A stretch of DNA of 64,000 bases, taken from contig QJOU01000028.1 of NCBI GenBank assembly GCA_003265685.1, forward strand, positions 1 to 64,000. Reading direction: 5' to 3'. How positions within the stretch are numbered: the first letter of the stretch is position 1; each line of letters starts with the position of its first letter. A model generated the notes under the pieces. It was not told where the DNA came from. It made no database searches and saw nothing but the letters and a program-made list of their open reading frames with translations. The DNA comes from Piscinibacter caeni (lineage in GTDB: Bacteria; Pseudomonadota; Gammaproteobacteria; Burkholderiales; Burkholderiaceae_C). Both the position numbers and the translations under genes were made by a program. This document shows positions 1 through 8,738 of this stretch, piece after piece.

Positions 1-2
1 CC

Positions 3-197
3 GCGCCGGCGCCCGCGCCGGCCCCGGCGGTGACGCTGGCCGCCGCCGGCCCGGCGACGGCGCGCGAGGCCTGCGGCAAGCGGGTGCTGTTCGCGCTCGC
101 CGGCTGCCTGGAGCGCGAATGCCAGTCGCCGCGCTTCCAGCAGGACCCGGACTGCCTGCGCCTGCGCGAGGAACGCCGCTCGCGCGAGAGCCGGTAG
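3..197 (+). CDS. C-terminal fragment of an unrecognised protein
   Basis: An open frame enters from the left edge and stops with TAG at 195-197. The visible 64 residues begin with an Ala-Pro rich linker and end in a short cysteine-bearing module with four Cys (AC, GC, EC, DC contexts) and a highly charged Arg/Glu tail. Small Cys-rich tails of this look occur at the end of larger signalling proteins in Burkholderiales, but that is a memory of the pattern and not a family assignment. Only the tail is present, so the function cannot be given. It ends 26 bases before the acyl-CoA ligase start, so the two may be co-transcribed. Confidence 0.55.
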   Translation, partial: APAPAPAPAVTLAAAGPATAREACGKRVLFALAGCLERECQSPRFQQDPDCLRLREERRSRESR

Positions 198-223
198 GCC
201 CCGGCCGGCGGGATACCGCGGTC

Positions 224-1954
224 ATGCCAGCGCCCGACCGCCCGCACCTGCGTTTCTGGCCGCGCCGCCTGCCGCGCGAGCTGGTGGTGCCCGAGACCAG
301 CCTGGTGGCCAACCTCGAGATCTCGGCCCGGCGCTACCCGGACAAGCCGGCCTACCGCTTCTTCGGCCGCTCGGTCAGCTACCGCGAGCTGCTCGCCCAG
401 GCCGAGGCGCTGGCCGGCTGGCTGCAGTCGGTGGGCGTGCGGCGCGCCGACCGGGTGCTGCTGTTCGCGCAGAACTGCCCGCAGTTCGTGGCCGCGGTGT
501 ACGGCGTCCTGCGCGCCGATGCGGTGGTGGTGCCGGTCAACCCGATGAACCGGGCCGAGGAGTTCGGCCACTACATCACCGACCCCGAGGCGCGCGTCGC
601 GATCTGCAGTGCCGACCTGGCCGGCGTGGTGGCCCAGGCCGATGCGGCGCTCCCCGGCCCGCAGCGGCTCGCGGAGGTGCTGGTGCTGCGTTATGCCGAC
701 GCGCTGCCCGCCGGCCCGCTGCCCGCCGCCGAGGCCCCGGGCGAGGCCACCGAGGCCTGGCTGCGCGCCGATCCGCCGCTGCCCGAGGCCGCGCCCGGCG
801 GCCCGCGCTGGACGCGCTGGTCCGACGCGCTGGCCGCGGCCCCCGTGCCCGCGCCGGCACAGGCCGGGCCGGACGACCTGGCACTGCTGCCCTACACCTC
901 GGGCACCACCGGGCTGCCCAAGGGCTGCCGGCACACGCACCGCTCGCTGATGCACAACGCCGCGGCGGGCATCTGGAACTACGCCGGCGCCGAGGCGGTC
1001 AGCCTGTCGGTGGTGCCGATGTTCCACATCACCGGCATGGTGTACGGCGTGCTCGGCACGGTGTTCTTCGGCAGTACCGGCGTGATCCTGCCGCGCTGGG
1101 ACCGCGAGCTCGCCGCGCGGCTGATCGCGCTGCACCGCGTCAGCCACTGGGTCTGCATCCCGACCATGATCATCGACCTGCTGGCGAGCCCGAACGTCGA
1201 GCACTTCGACCTGTCCAGCCTGCGCAGCCTGTCGGGCGGCGGCGCCGCGATGCCGCAGGCGGTGGCGCAGCGCCTGCAGGAACGCTTCGGCCTCGCCTTC
1301 GCCGAGGGTTACGGCCTGACCGAGACCGCTGCGCCCAGCCACATCAACCCGCCCGAGCGGCCCAAGCAGCAGTGCCTGGGCGTGCCGATCTTCGGCACTG
1401 ACGCGCGCGTGGTGGATCCGCTCACGCTGGCCGAGCTGCCGCCCGGCGAGGTGGGCGAGATCGTCACGCGCGGGCCGATGCTGTTCCAGGGCTACTGGAA
1501 GCACCCGCAGGCCACCGAGGCCGCGTTCGTCACGCTGGCCGGCGACACGAGCGGCGCGCGCTTCTTCCGCACCGGCGACCTCGGCCGCATGGACGAGGAC
1601 GGCTACTTCTTCCTGACCGACCGCCTCAAGCGCATGATCAACGCGAGCGGCTACAAGGTCTGGCCGGCCGAGGTGGAGACGCTGCTGTTCCGCCACCCGG
1701 CGGTGCAGGAGGCCTGCGTGATCGCCGCGCGCGATGCCTACCGCGGCGAGACGGTCAAGGCGGTGGTGGTGCTGCGGCCCGAGGCGCGCGGCTGCACGCG
1801 CGAGCAGGAGATCCTCGACTGGTCGCGCGAGCACATGGCGGCCTACAAGGCGCCGCGCATCGTGGAGTTCGTCGACACGCTGCCCAAGTCCGGCGCGGGC
1901 AAGGTGATGTGGCGGCTGCTGCAGGACCGCGAGTCCGCGCGGGGTGCGGCGTGA
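224..1954 (+). CDS. AMP-dependent synthetase / long-chain acyl-CoA ligase
   Basis: A 576-residue member of the ANL superfamily, which activates a carboxylic acid with ATP to an acyl-adenylate and transfers it to CoA. Seen: the phosphate-binding motif YTSGTTGLPKG near residue 224, the YGLTE motif near 362, TGDLG near 449, the GYKVWPAEVE hinge region, and the C-terminal catalytic lysine in SGAGKV near 560. I chose the ATG at 224 because it starts just before the conserved part; an upstream in-frame ATG at 119 lies inside the preceding gene. The substrate is not determined by the sequence; the family includes medium/long-chain fatty-acid and aryl-acid ligases. Its stop overlaps the next start by 4 bases (GTGA), so translation is probably coupled. 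Confidence 0.9.
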   Translation: MPAPDRPHLRFWPRRLPRELVVPETSLVANLEISARRYPDKPAYRFFGRSVSYRELLAQAEALAGWLQSVGVRRADRVLLFAQNCPQFVAAVYGVLRADAVVVPVNPMNRAEEFGHYITDPEARVAICSADLAGVVAQADAALPGPQRLAEVLVLRYADALPAGPLPAAEAPGEATEAWLRADPPLPEAAPGGPRWTRWSDALAAAPVPAPAQAGPDDLALLPYTSGTTGLPKGCRHTHRSLMHNAAAGIWNYAGAEAVSLSVVPMFHITGMVYGVLGTVFFGSTGVILPRWDRELAARLIALHRVSHWVCIPTMIIDLLASPNVEHFDLSSLRSLSGGGAAMPQAVAQRLQERFGLAFAEGYGLTETAAPSHINPPERPKQQCLGVPIFGTDARVVDPLTLAELPPGEVGEIVTRGPMLFQGYWKHPQATEAAFVTLAGDTSGARFFRTGDLGRMDEDGYFFLTDRLKRMINASGYKVWPAEVETLLFRHPAVQEACVIAARDAYRGETVKAVVVLRPEARGCTREQEILDWSREHMAAYKAPRIVEFVDTLPKSGAGKVMWRLLQDRESARGAA

Positions 1955-3135
1955 GCGCGCCGGGCGCCGACGACTACGCCGCCGTGCTGGCGCATTACCG
2001 GCGCGGCGAGCTGGCGGCCGCGGGCGCCGCGGCGCAGGCGCTGCTGGCGCGCGAACCGGAACATGCCGGCGCGCTGCAGATCGTCGGCCTGGTCGAGGCG
2101 CGGGCAGGCCGCTTCGAGAGCGCGCTCGGCTGGCTGGAGCGCGCCGCCGTGCGCGAGCCGGGCAACGCGGTGCTGCACAACCACCTCGGCAACGTGCTGC
2201 TGGCGCTGGAGCGCGAGGACGCGGCGATCGCCGCCTACGAGCAGGCCGTCGCGCTCGGCCTGGAAGACCCGCATGCGCTGAACAACCGCGGCGCCGCGCT
2301 GCAGGCGCGCCGCCGCTTCGACGCGGCGCTGCAGTGCTTCGAGCGCGCGCTCGAGCTGCGGCCGGACTTCGCCGACGCGTTGCTGAACCGTGGCGAGCTG
2401 CTGGTCGAGCTGGGGCGCCGCAGCGCCGGCATCGAATCGCTGCAGCGTGCGCGCGAGGCCGGCGCCGACGACGCCAAGATCGGCTTCGCCCTTGCCGCGC
2501 TCGGCGTCGAGCCGGCCGCCGAACGCGCCCCGCCGGAGTTCGTGCGCGAGCTGTTCGACCAGTACGCGCACGGCTTCGACGCACACCTCACCGGTCGGCT
2601 CGGCTACCGTGCGCCCGAGCTGATCGGCGCGGCGCTGCAGCCGCTCGCCCTGGGCGGCGCCGCGGTGGTCGACCTCGGCTGCGGCACCGGGCTGTGCGCG
2701 CCGCTGCTGCGCCCGCTGGCGGCGCGGCTGGACGGCATCGACCTCTCCGGCGCGATGCTCGAGCAGGCGCGCGCGCGCGGGCTCTACGACGAGCTGCTGC
2801 AGGCCGAGATCGTCGCCGCGCTGGGCGGTCGCCCGGCGCACTACGACCTGGCCGTGGCGGCCGACGTGCTGATCTACTTCGGCGCGCTCGAGCCGGTGCT
2901 GGCCGCGGTGCACTCCGCGCTGCGGCCGCGCGGCTGGTTCGTCTTCACGCTCGAGGCGGGCGAGGCCGCGGACCACGTGCTGCGGCCGACGCGCCGCTAC
3001 GCCCATTCGGCGGGTTATGTCGCGCGTGCCGCGCAGGCGCAGGGCTTCGTGCTGCAGCGACTGAACGACGAGACGCTGCGCAGCGAGGGCGGGGCCGAGG
3101 TGGCGGGCTACCTGGTCGTGCTGCAGCGCGACTAG
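1951..3135 (+). CDS. TPR-repeat SAM-dependent methyltransferase
   Basis: A 394-residue protein with two parts. Residues about 1-170 are tandem TPR helices (pattern of A, G, Y, F every 34 residues; NNRGAALQ and NRGELLVE repeats), a protein-binding scaffold. The second half is a class I methyltransferase with motif I VVDLGCGTGLCAPLL near residue 239 and DGIDLSGAMLEQA following. The GTG start at 1951 forms a GTGA overlap with the ligase stop; an ATG at 1909 is possible but would extend far into that gene. The methylated substrate is unknown. The gene ends convergently with the DUF924 gene, the two stop codons sharing the palindrome CTAG at 3132-3135. Confidence 0.85.
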   Translation: MSAPGADDYAAVLAHYRRGELAAAGAAAQALLAREPEHAGALQIVGLVEARAGRFESALGWLERAAVREPGNAVLHNHLGNVLLALEREDAAIAAYEQAVALGLEDPHALNNRGAALQARRRFDAALQCFERALELRPDFADALLNRGELLVELGRRSAGIESLQRAREAGADDAKIGFALAALGVEPAAERAPPEFVRELFDQYAHGFDAHLTGRLGYRAPELIGAALQPLALGGAAVVDLGCGTGLCAPLLRPLAARLDGIDLSGAMLEQARARGLYDELLQAEIVAALGGRPAHYDLAVAADVLIYFGALEPVLAAVHSALRPRGWFVFTLEAGEAADHVLRPTRRYAHSAGYVARAAQAQGFVLQRLNDETLRSEGGAEVAGYLVVLQRD

Positions 3136-3707
3136 AAGCGCGAGCCGGGTTGCGTCAGGAACGCGATCTCGTCGGCGCTGCTGGTGCGCCCGAGGGTCGC
3201 GTTGCGGTGCGGAAAGCGCCCGAAGCGCGCCACGATGTCGCGGTGGCGGATCGCGTAGTCGAGCTCCTCGGCCGCGTCCGCGAACTCGGCCGCGAGCGCC
3301 TCGTACAGCGCCACCGACTGCTGCTGTGCGGCCAGGTCCTCGGCGTGCTCGAAGGGCAGGTAGGCGAAGGCGCGCGGGTGGCGCGCCAGGCCGCGGTGCG
3401 CGCCGCCGTCCACCAGCGAGCGGGCGAGGGCCAGCGCGCGTGCGTCCCCGGCGAAGGCACGCGGCGTGTCGCGGAAGCTGTTGCGCGTGAACTGGTCCAG
3501 CACCAGGATCAGCGCCAGCGTGCCCTCGGTGTCGTTGCACCACTCGGCCAGGCCGCCGGCCAGCGCCTGCTCGAGCGTCGCGCCGAAGCGTTCGCGGATC
3601 AGTGCGTCGAAGGCCGGGTCCTTGCGGAACCACTCGGGGCGGGCCGTGCCGTGCAGCGGCGAGCCGGGCGCGCCGAACCAGAAGTCGAGTACCTCGCGCG
3701 CATTCAT
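3132..3707 (-). CDS. DUF924 family protein
   Basis: A 191-residue protein of the DUF924 family, recognisable from the opening VLDFWFG, the EWFRKDPAFD segment, the LALILVLDQFTRN motif and the FGRFPHRN motif near the end. Length matches the family (about 180-190). The fold is TPR-like and all-helical; no enzyme activity is established to my knowledge. It is the last gene of a minus-strand chain: its ATG (3707-3705) overlaps the stop of the prolyl oligopeptidase as ATGA, implying coupled translation. Confidence 0.9.
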   Translation of the reverse strand: MNAREVLDFWFGAPGSPLHGTARPEWFRKDPAFDALIRERFGATLEQALAGGLAEWCNDTEGTLALILVLDQFTRNSFRDTPRAFAGDARALALARSLVDGGAHRGLARHPRAFAYLPFEHAEDLAAQQQSVALYEALAAEFADAAEELDYAIRHRDIVARFGRFPHRNATLGRTSSADEIAFLTQPGSRF

Positions 3708-5836
3708 CGCGGTGTGCCCAGCTGCTGCCACAGGTAGGTGTACTCCACCGCCTGCAGCGTGGCGCGCTGTTCGTTGTCGGCCGCGCCGCCGTGGCCGCCC
3801 TCGATGTTCTCGTAGTACAGCACCGGGTGGCCCAGTTCGCGCAGCCGCGCCGCCATCTTGCGCGCGTGGCCGGGGTGCACGCGGTCGTCGCGGGTCGAGG
3901 TGGCGATCAGCGCGCGCGGGTAGCGCACGCCGGGCTTCAGGTTCTGGTAGGGGCTGTAGCGCGAGATGAAGGCCCAGTCGGCCGGGTCGTCGGGGTTGCC
4001 GTACTCGGCCATCCAGCTCGCCCCGGCCAGCAGCTTGTGGAAGCGCCGCATGTCCAGCAGCGGCACCTGGCAGACCACCGCGTTGAACAGCTCGGGCCGC
4101 TGCACCATCACCGCGCCGACCAGCAGCCCGCCGTTGCTGCCGCCTTCGATGCCGAGCTGCGCCGGCGTCGCCACGCCGCGCGCGATCAGGTCCTCGGCGA
4201 CCGCGATGAAGTCGTCGAAGGCGCGCTGCCGGTGCTCGCGCAGCGCCGCCTGGTGCCAGCGCGGCCCGAACTCGCCGCCGCCGCGGATGTTGGCCAGCAC
4301 GAACACGCCGCCGCGCTCCAGCCAGGCGGCGCCCACCGGCCGCATGTAGCGCGGGTTCAGCGCGATGCGGAAGCCGCCGTAGCCGTACAGCAGCGTCGGC
4401 CGCGGCCGCGCCTCGCCGCGCGGCGCGATCACGAAATAGGGCACGCGCGTGCCGTCGCGGCTGCTGGCGAAGCGCTGCTCGGCCTGCAGGCCGGCGGCGT
4501 CGAAGGCGGCCGGCAGCGTCTTGAGCGCGGCGCGCCGGTCGCTGCCGGTGCGCGCGAGCCAGAGCGTGTCGGGCGTCAGGAAGCCGGTGTAGGAGAGCAG
4601 GTACTGCTCGGCCAGCGCGTCGTCGCGCGCGAGCGGGTCGTTCAGCGGCGCGATCGAGAAGCTGCCGGGCGCGGGCGCCTCGATCGCGCGGCGCACGAAG
4701 CGGCCGTCGCCGCCGCGGCGCCATTCCTCCAGCCGCCCGGTCACGTTGTCGAGCACGTTCAGCAGCACGTGGCGGCGCGTGAACGTGAAGCCGGCCAGCG
4801 AGCGTGTCGGCCCCGGCTCGAACAGCACCTGGAACTCGCGCCGGCCGGCCAGGAAGGCGCGCGCGTCGATCGCCAGCAGGCGGCCCGAGGGGTGGCGCGA
4901 GCCGCCCACCTCCCAGTCGCTGCGCAGCTCGATCAGCAAGGTGTCGCCGCGCACGCCGGCGCTGTGCATGAAGGCGACGCGCGCCTGCTCGGGCACGGGC
5001 AGCGGCTGCCAGCGGCCGTCGGGCTGCAGCAGCATCACCTGCTGGCGGTAGAAGTCGAGCATGCGCACGAGCGTCGTGCGCTCGAAGCCGGGTGTGTGGT
5101 CGACCGAGACGTCGACCGCCACGTCCTGCGCCTGGCCCTCGAACACCGTGACGGCCTCGGCCAGTGGCGTGCCGCGGCGCCAGCGCTTGATGACACGCGG
5201 GTAGCCCGACTCGGTCATCGAGCCGGGGCCGAAGTCGGTGCCGACGTAGAGCTGGTCGAGGTCGATCCAGGCCACGTCGGTCTTGGCCTCGGGCAGCATG
5301 AAGCCGCCAGGGACGAAACGCTTGTCGACCAGGTCGAACTCGCGCACCACCGTCGCGTCGGCGCCGCCGCGCGACAGCGACACCAGGCAGCGCCGCCAGG
5401 CCGGGCCGAGGCAGTTCATGCCGGCCCAGACCCAGTTCTCGTTCTCGGCCGCGCCGAGCGCGTCCAGGTCGAGCACGGTCTCCCAGGCGGGCGAGGGCTT
5501 GCGGTACTCGGCCAGCGTGGTGCGGCGCCACAGGCCGCGCTTGTGCGTCTCGTCCTGCCAGAGGTTGTAGAGCCGGTCGCCGATGCGCTGCACCGCGGGG
5601 ATGCGGTCCTTCGCGTTCAGGATGCCCAGCAGCCGCTCGCGCGTGGGCGCGAAGTCGGGCCGCGCCTGCAGCTCGGCCAGGGTCTCGGCGTTGCGCTCGC
5701 GCACCCAGGCGAGCGCGCGCTCGCCCTGCACGTCCTCGAGCCACAGCCAGGGGTCGTCGTCGCTCATCGCGGGAAGGGTGATGAAAAGGAGGGCGGCGGC
5801 CAGCAGCCGCCGCAGGGTGCGCCGCGGCCCGCTCAC
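3704..5836 (-). CDS. Prolyl oligopeptidase family serine peptidase (S9A type)
   Basis: A 710-residue two-domain peptidase that cleaves short peptides, usually after proline. The N-terminal part is the seven-blade propeller, opening with DPWLWLEDVQGERALAWV. The C-terminal alpha/beta-hydrolase has the nucleophile in GGSNGG near residue 565, the acid in TRDDRVHP near 649 and the histidine in GGHGG near 680. I chose the GTG at 5836: it overlaps the GNAT stop as GTGA and adds a plausible signal sequence (Arg-rich start, then LLAAALLFITLPA), suggesting export. The alternative ATG at 5767 would give a cytosolic 687-residue form. A second, distinct S9 peptidase lies at 21009-23018. Confidence 0.88.
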   Translation of the reverse strand: MSGPRRTLRRLLAAALLFITLPAMSDDDPWLWLEDVQGERALAWVRERNAETLAELQARPDFAPTRERLLGILNAKDRIPAVQRIGDRLYNLWQDETHKRGLWRRTTLAEYRKPSPAWETVLDLDALGAAENENWVWAGMNCLGPAWRRCLVSLSRGGADATVVREFDLVDKRFVPGGFMLPEAKTDVAWIDLDQLYVGTDFGPGSMTESGYPRVIKRWRRGTPLAEAVTVFEGQAQDVAVDVSVDHTPGFERTTLVRMLDFYRQQVMLLQPDGRWQPLPVPEQARVAFMHSAGVRGDTLLIELRSDWEVGGSRHPSGRLLAIDARAFLAGRREFQVLFEPGPTRSLAGFTFTRRHVLLNVLDNVTGRLEEWRRGGDGRFVRRAIEAPAPGSFSIAPLNDPLARDDALAEQYLLSYTGFLTPDTLWLARTGSDRRAALKTLPAAFDAAGLQAEQRFASSRDGTRVPYFVIAPRGEARPRPTLLYGYGGFRIALNPRYMRPVGAAWLERGGVFVLANIRGGGEFGPRWHQAALREHRQRAFDDFIAVAEDLIARGVATPAQLGIEGGSNGGLLVGAVMVQRPELFNAVVCQVPLLDMRRFHKLLAGASWMAEYGNPDDPADWAFISRYSPYQNLKPGVRYPRALIATSTRDDRVHPGHARKMAARLRELGHPVLYYENIEGGHGGAADNEQRATLQAVEYTYLWQQLGTPR

Positions 5837-6117
5837 ACCGGCCCGGCCAGCAGGTCCTGCGTCTCGGGGTGGCGCCGCATGTAGGCCTGCACGTAGGAGC
5901 ACAGCGGCCGCACCTTCAGGCCTTGCGTGCGGGCATGGCCGAGCGCGGCGCGCACCAGCTCGGCGGCCAGGCCCTGGCCTTCCAGCTCGGGCGCGACCTC
6001 GGTGTGCGTGATGACCATCACGCCGTCGCGCAGGCGGTAGTCGCACACGCACAGGTGGCCGTGCACCCGCGCCTGGAAGCGGCCGGTGTGCGCGTCGTGG
6101 TCGATCGTCGGGGTCAT
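5833..6117 (-). CDS. GNAT family N-acetyltransferase, small YjdJ-like type
   Basis: A 94-residue mini-GNAT of the COG2388 kind. It has the central strand with ITHTEVAPELEGQGLAAELVRAAL, which carries the Q/R-x-x-G-x-A acetyl-CoA loop (here EGQGLA), followed by the short C-terminal VRPLCSYVQAYMRRHPE helix typical of this subfamily. Substrates of these small acetyltransferases are mostly unknown. It heads the chain GNAT > prolyl oligopeptidase > DUF924; its TGA overlaps the next GTG. Confidence 0.88.
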   Translation of the reverse strand: MTPTIDHDAHTGRFQARVHGHLCVCDYRLRDGVMVITHTEVAPELEGQGLAAELVRAALGHARTQGLKVRPLCSYVQAYMRRHPETQDLLAGPV

Positions 6118-6132
6118 CGTGGTCGGACTCCT

Positions 6133-6687
6133 TCAGCGCGGGTGGAGGCGTTCGGGCGTCAGCTCGACGGCCTGCTGGCCGTCGCCCAGCCAGACGTGGC
6201 CGTCCTGGATGGTGGCCTGCAGCTGCATGCTGCGCTGCGCGAGGCCGGCGAGTTCCTGCGACTGCGCCGCCGGCAGCCGCCAGACCTCGACGTTGCGCGT
6301 GCGCGCCAGCCGGTCGGCCAGGCCCTGCCACCAGATCGGCGCGCTCTGGCCGTAGGCCAGTACGGTGAGCCGCCCGGCGCGGCCGGCGGCGCGCAGGATG
6401 GCGCGCTCGTCGGGCTGGCCGATCTCGATCCAGTGCGTCACCGCGCCGGTCAGGTCGCGCTGCCAGAGGTCGGGTTCGTCGGCGTCCGACAGGCCGCGGC
6501 CGAACTCGAGCGCGCCGTCGTGGTCGTCGGCCGGCACGTGCAGCGCGAAGGCGAGCAGCCGCACCATCATGCGCTCGTCGGTCTCGGACGGGTGGCGCGC
6601 CAGCGTCAGCGCATGCTCCGCGTAGACGTTGCGGTCCATGTCGGCGATCTGCACGCGCGCCTTGAAGATGGTGGCCTTGAGTGCCAT
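6133..6687 (-). CDS. yaeQ: YaeQ family protein
   Basis: A 184-residue YaeQ protein, identified by MALKATIFKA at the start, the MDRNVYAEHALTLARHPSETDERMM stretch split over residues 17-42, and FGRGLSDADEPDLWQ. The family has a restriction-endonuclease-like fold and a suggested but unproven link to suppression of antitermination defects. Length is normal. It ends 15 bases upstream of the GNAT gene on the same strand and may share its transcript; it is divergent from the K+ channel with 54 bases between starts. Confidence 0.93.
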   Translation of the reverse strand: MALKATIFKARVQIADMDRNVYAEHALTLARHPSETDERMMVRLLAFALHVPADDHDGALEFGRGLSDADEPDLWQRDLTGAVTHWIEIGQPDERAILRAAGRAGRLTVLAYGQSAPIWWQGLADRLARTRNVEVWRLPAAQSQELAGLAQRSMQLQATIQDGHVWLGDGQQAVELTPERLHPR

Positions 6688-6741
6688 GGCTTGACTGTAG
6701 TCGAGAGCGCGGCCGGGTCCGCCGCTACCATCGTCGAGACC

Positions 6742-7620
6742 ATGAGCAGCCCCCCGCGCCTGCCGGCCGACGCCGCCTTGCCCGACTTCGGCCGCCCCGA
6801 GGCCGGCTGGCGGCTGCGCCTGTACATGGTGATCTTCGAGGCCGACACACGCGCCGGCCGGGCCTTCGACATCGTGCTGATCTGGGCCATCCTGGCCAGT
6901 GTCGTGGTCGTCGTGCTCGACAGCGTGGTCACAATCGGTGCGCGCTTCCACCTCGCCTTCGCGCTGGCCGAATGGGCCTTCACGGTGCTCTTCACGGTCG
7001 AATACCTGGCCCGGCTGGCCTGCGTGCGCCGGCCCTGGCGCTACGCGACCAGCGTGTTCGGCGTCATCGACCTGCTGGCCGTGCTGCCCACCTGGCTGGC
7101 GCTGTTCGCGCCCGAGCTGCACGCGCTGATCGACGTGCGCATCCTGCGCCTGCTGCGCATCTTCCGCGTGCTGAAGATGAGCGAGTACGTGGCCGAGTAC
7201 CGCGCGCTCGGCGCCGCGCTGCGCGCCAGCCGGCGCAAGATCATGGTGTTCCTGTCCTTCGTGCTGATGGTGGTGCTGGTGATGGGCACGCTGATGTACG
7301 TCGTGGAGGGCGCGGGCAACGGCTTCACCAGCATCCCGATCGGCATCTACTGGGCCGTGACCACCATGACGACGGTGGGCTTCGGCGACATCACGCCCAA
7401 GACCGACCTGGGCCGCGCCATCGCCTCGCTGATGATGCTGCTGGGCTGGGGCATCCTCGCCGTGCCCACCGGCATCGTCAGCGCCGAGTTCACCGCGCAG
7501 CGTGTCGGCGCCCGGCCGACCACGCGCACCTGCCCGGAGTGCCTGAGCGAAGGCCACGAGAGCACGGCCGCGTTCTGCCGCGATTGCGGCGCGCGGCTGC
7601 CGCCGCACCAGCGCGACTGA
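6742..7620 (+). CDS. Voltage-gated potassium channel with C-terminal zinc ribbon
   Basis: A 292-residue six-transmembrane channel subunit. S1-S3 are hydrophobic segments between residues 30 and 120; S4 is DVRILRLLRIFRVLKM near 130 with Arg/Lys every third position, the voltage sensor; the pore has the selectivity filter TVGFGD near 211-216; S6 follows. After the membrane part there is a short tail with two Cys pairs (CPEC near 264, CRDC near 280), a likely zinc ribbon. Similar bacterial Kv channels usually lack an assigned physiology. The ATG at 6742 is preceded by a TACCAT hexamer 10 bases upstream that could be a -10 element. Confidence 0.92.
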   Translation: MSSPPRLPADAALPDFGRPEAGWRLRLYMVIFEADTRAGRAFDIVLIWAILASVVVVVLDSVVTIGARFHLAFALAEWAFTVLFTVEYLARLACVRRPWRYATSVFGVIDLLAVLPTWLALFAPELHALIDVRILRLLRIFRVLKMSEYVAEYRALGAALRASRRKIMVFLSFVLMVVLVMGTLMYVVEGAGNGFTSIPIGIYWAVTTMTTVGFGDITPKTDLGRAIASLMMLLGWGILAVPTGIVSAEFTAQRVGARPTTRTCPECLSEGHESTAAFCRDCGARLPPHQRD

Positions 7621-7633
7621 ACGCGAAGGAGTA

Positions 7634-8653
7634 TCAGCCCAGCCCGGCCCCGAGCAGCGCCATCACCGCCACCGCCTGCTCCGGCGGCACCGGGTTGGGC
7701 GCGGTGCCGCGCAGGGCGTCGCGGAGGCCGGCGTAGTAGTCGCCGTAGCGGCCCGGCTGCAGCGGCAAGGCCTCGTCGACCAGGGTCTCGCCCACGGCGC
7801 GTGTCAGCACGCTGCGGCTGCCGTCGCGGCCCCAGTCCGGGCCGTGCGGCCAGGCCGGACGGGCGCCGGCCTTCAGCGCATCCTCTTGCGCATCCAGGCC
7901 GTGCTTCACCCAGCTGCCCGCGGTGCCGTGCACCACGAAACGCGGGCCGGGCGCCGCCGCCAGCGTGCTGGCCGAGAGCGTCACCTCGAGCCGCTGGTAG
8001 CGCAGTCGGGCGCAGAACCAGTCGTCCGACACCGCGCCGTCGCGCAGCACGGCGCGGTCGACGCGCATGGCGCGCGGCGTGCCGAACAACTGCAGCGCCT
8101 GGTCGAGCAGGTGCGGCGCGAGGTCGAACCACAGCCCGGCGCCGGGCTGGGCCGATTCGCGCCAGCGTGCGCGCACCTGCGGGCGGAAGCGGTCGAAGCG
8201 CGACTCGATGTGCACCACGCGGCCCAGCGTGCCGGCGGCGAGCAGCGCACGCAGGGTCAGGAAGTCGCCGTCCCAGCGCCGGTTGTGGAACACCGAGAGC
8301 AGCCGGCCGCGCTGCGCCGCCAGCGCCTCCAGCTCGCGGGCCTGGGCCAGCGTCAGCGTGAACGGCTTGTCGACCACCACGTGCCGCCCGGCCGCCAGCG
8401 CGGCGCGCGCGAGCGCGTGGTGGCTGTCGTTGGGCGACGCGATCACGACCAGGTCCAGCTCGGGCCGCTGCAGCAGCGCGTACGGGTCGGCGTCGACCTG
8501 GGCGTCCGGGAAGTCGGCGTGCACCTTGGCGGCGTCGCGGCTGGCCACCGCCGCCAGCACCAGCCCCGGCACGCCGGCGATCAGTGGGGCATGGAAGGTG
8601 CGCCCGGCGTAGCCGTAGCCGATCAGTCCGACACGCAGCAGGTCCGAGTTCAT
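7634..8653 (-). CDS. Gfo/Idh/MocA family NAD(P)-dependent oxidoreductase
   Basis: A 339-residue oxidoreductase with an N-terminal Rossmann fold (VGLIGYGYAGRTFHAPLI at residues 7-24) and a family-type VVDKPFTLT motif near residue 93, where the usual E-K-P is D-K-P; the lysine is the expected catalytic residue. The C-terminal half is the substrate-binding sheet domain. The opening GYAGRTFHAPLI places it near the YdgJ-type oxidoreductases. Substrate unknown, probably a sugar or polyol. It faces the K+ channel end to end with 13 bases between. Confidence 0.9.
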   Translation of the reverse strand: MNSDLLRVGLIGYGYAGRTFHAPLIAGVPGLVLAAVASRDAAKVHADFPDAQVDADPYALLQRPELDLVVIASPNDSHHALARAALAAGRHVVVDKPFTLTLAQARELEALAAQRGRLLSVFHNRRWDGDFLTLRALLAAGTLGRVVHIESRFDRFRPQVRARWRESAQPGAGLWFDLAPHLLDQALQLFGTPRAMRVDRAVLRDGAVSDDWFCARLRYQRLEVTLSASTLAAAPGPRFVVHGTAGSWVKHGLDAQEDALKAGARPAWPHGPDWGRDGSRSVLTRAVGETLVDEALPLQPGRYGDYYAGLRDALRGTAPNPVPPEQAVAVMALLGAGLG

Positions 8654-8738
8654 GGCCCGGGATTGTGGACTGTCATGCGTACCCCGCGCCAGCGACGAAT
8701 GCCACGCCGCGGCATGATCGGGTGCAACGAGGTGGAGC

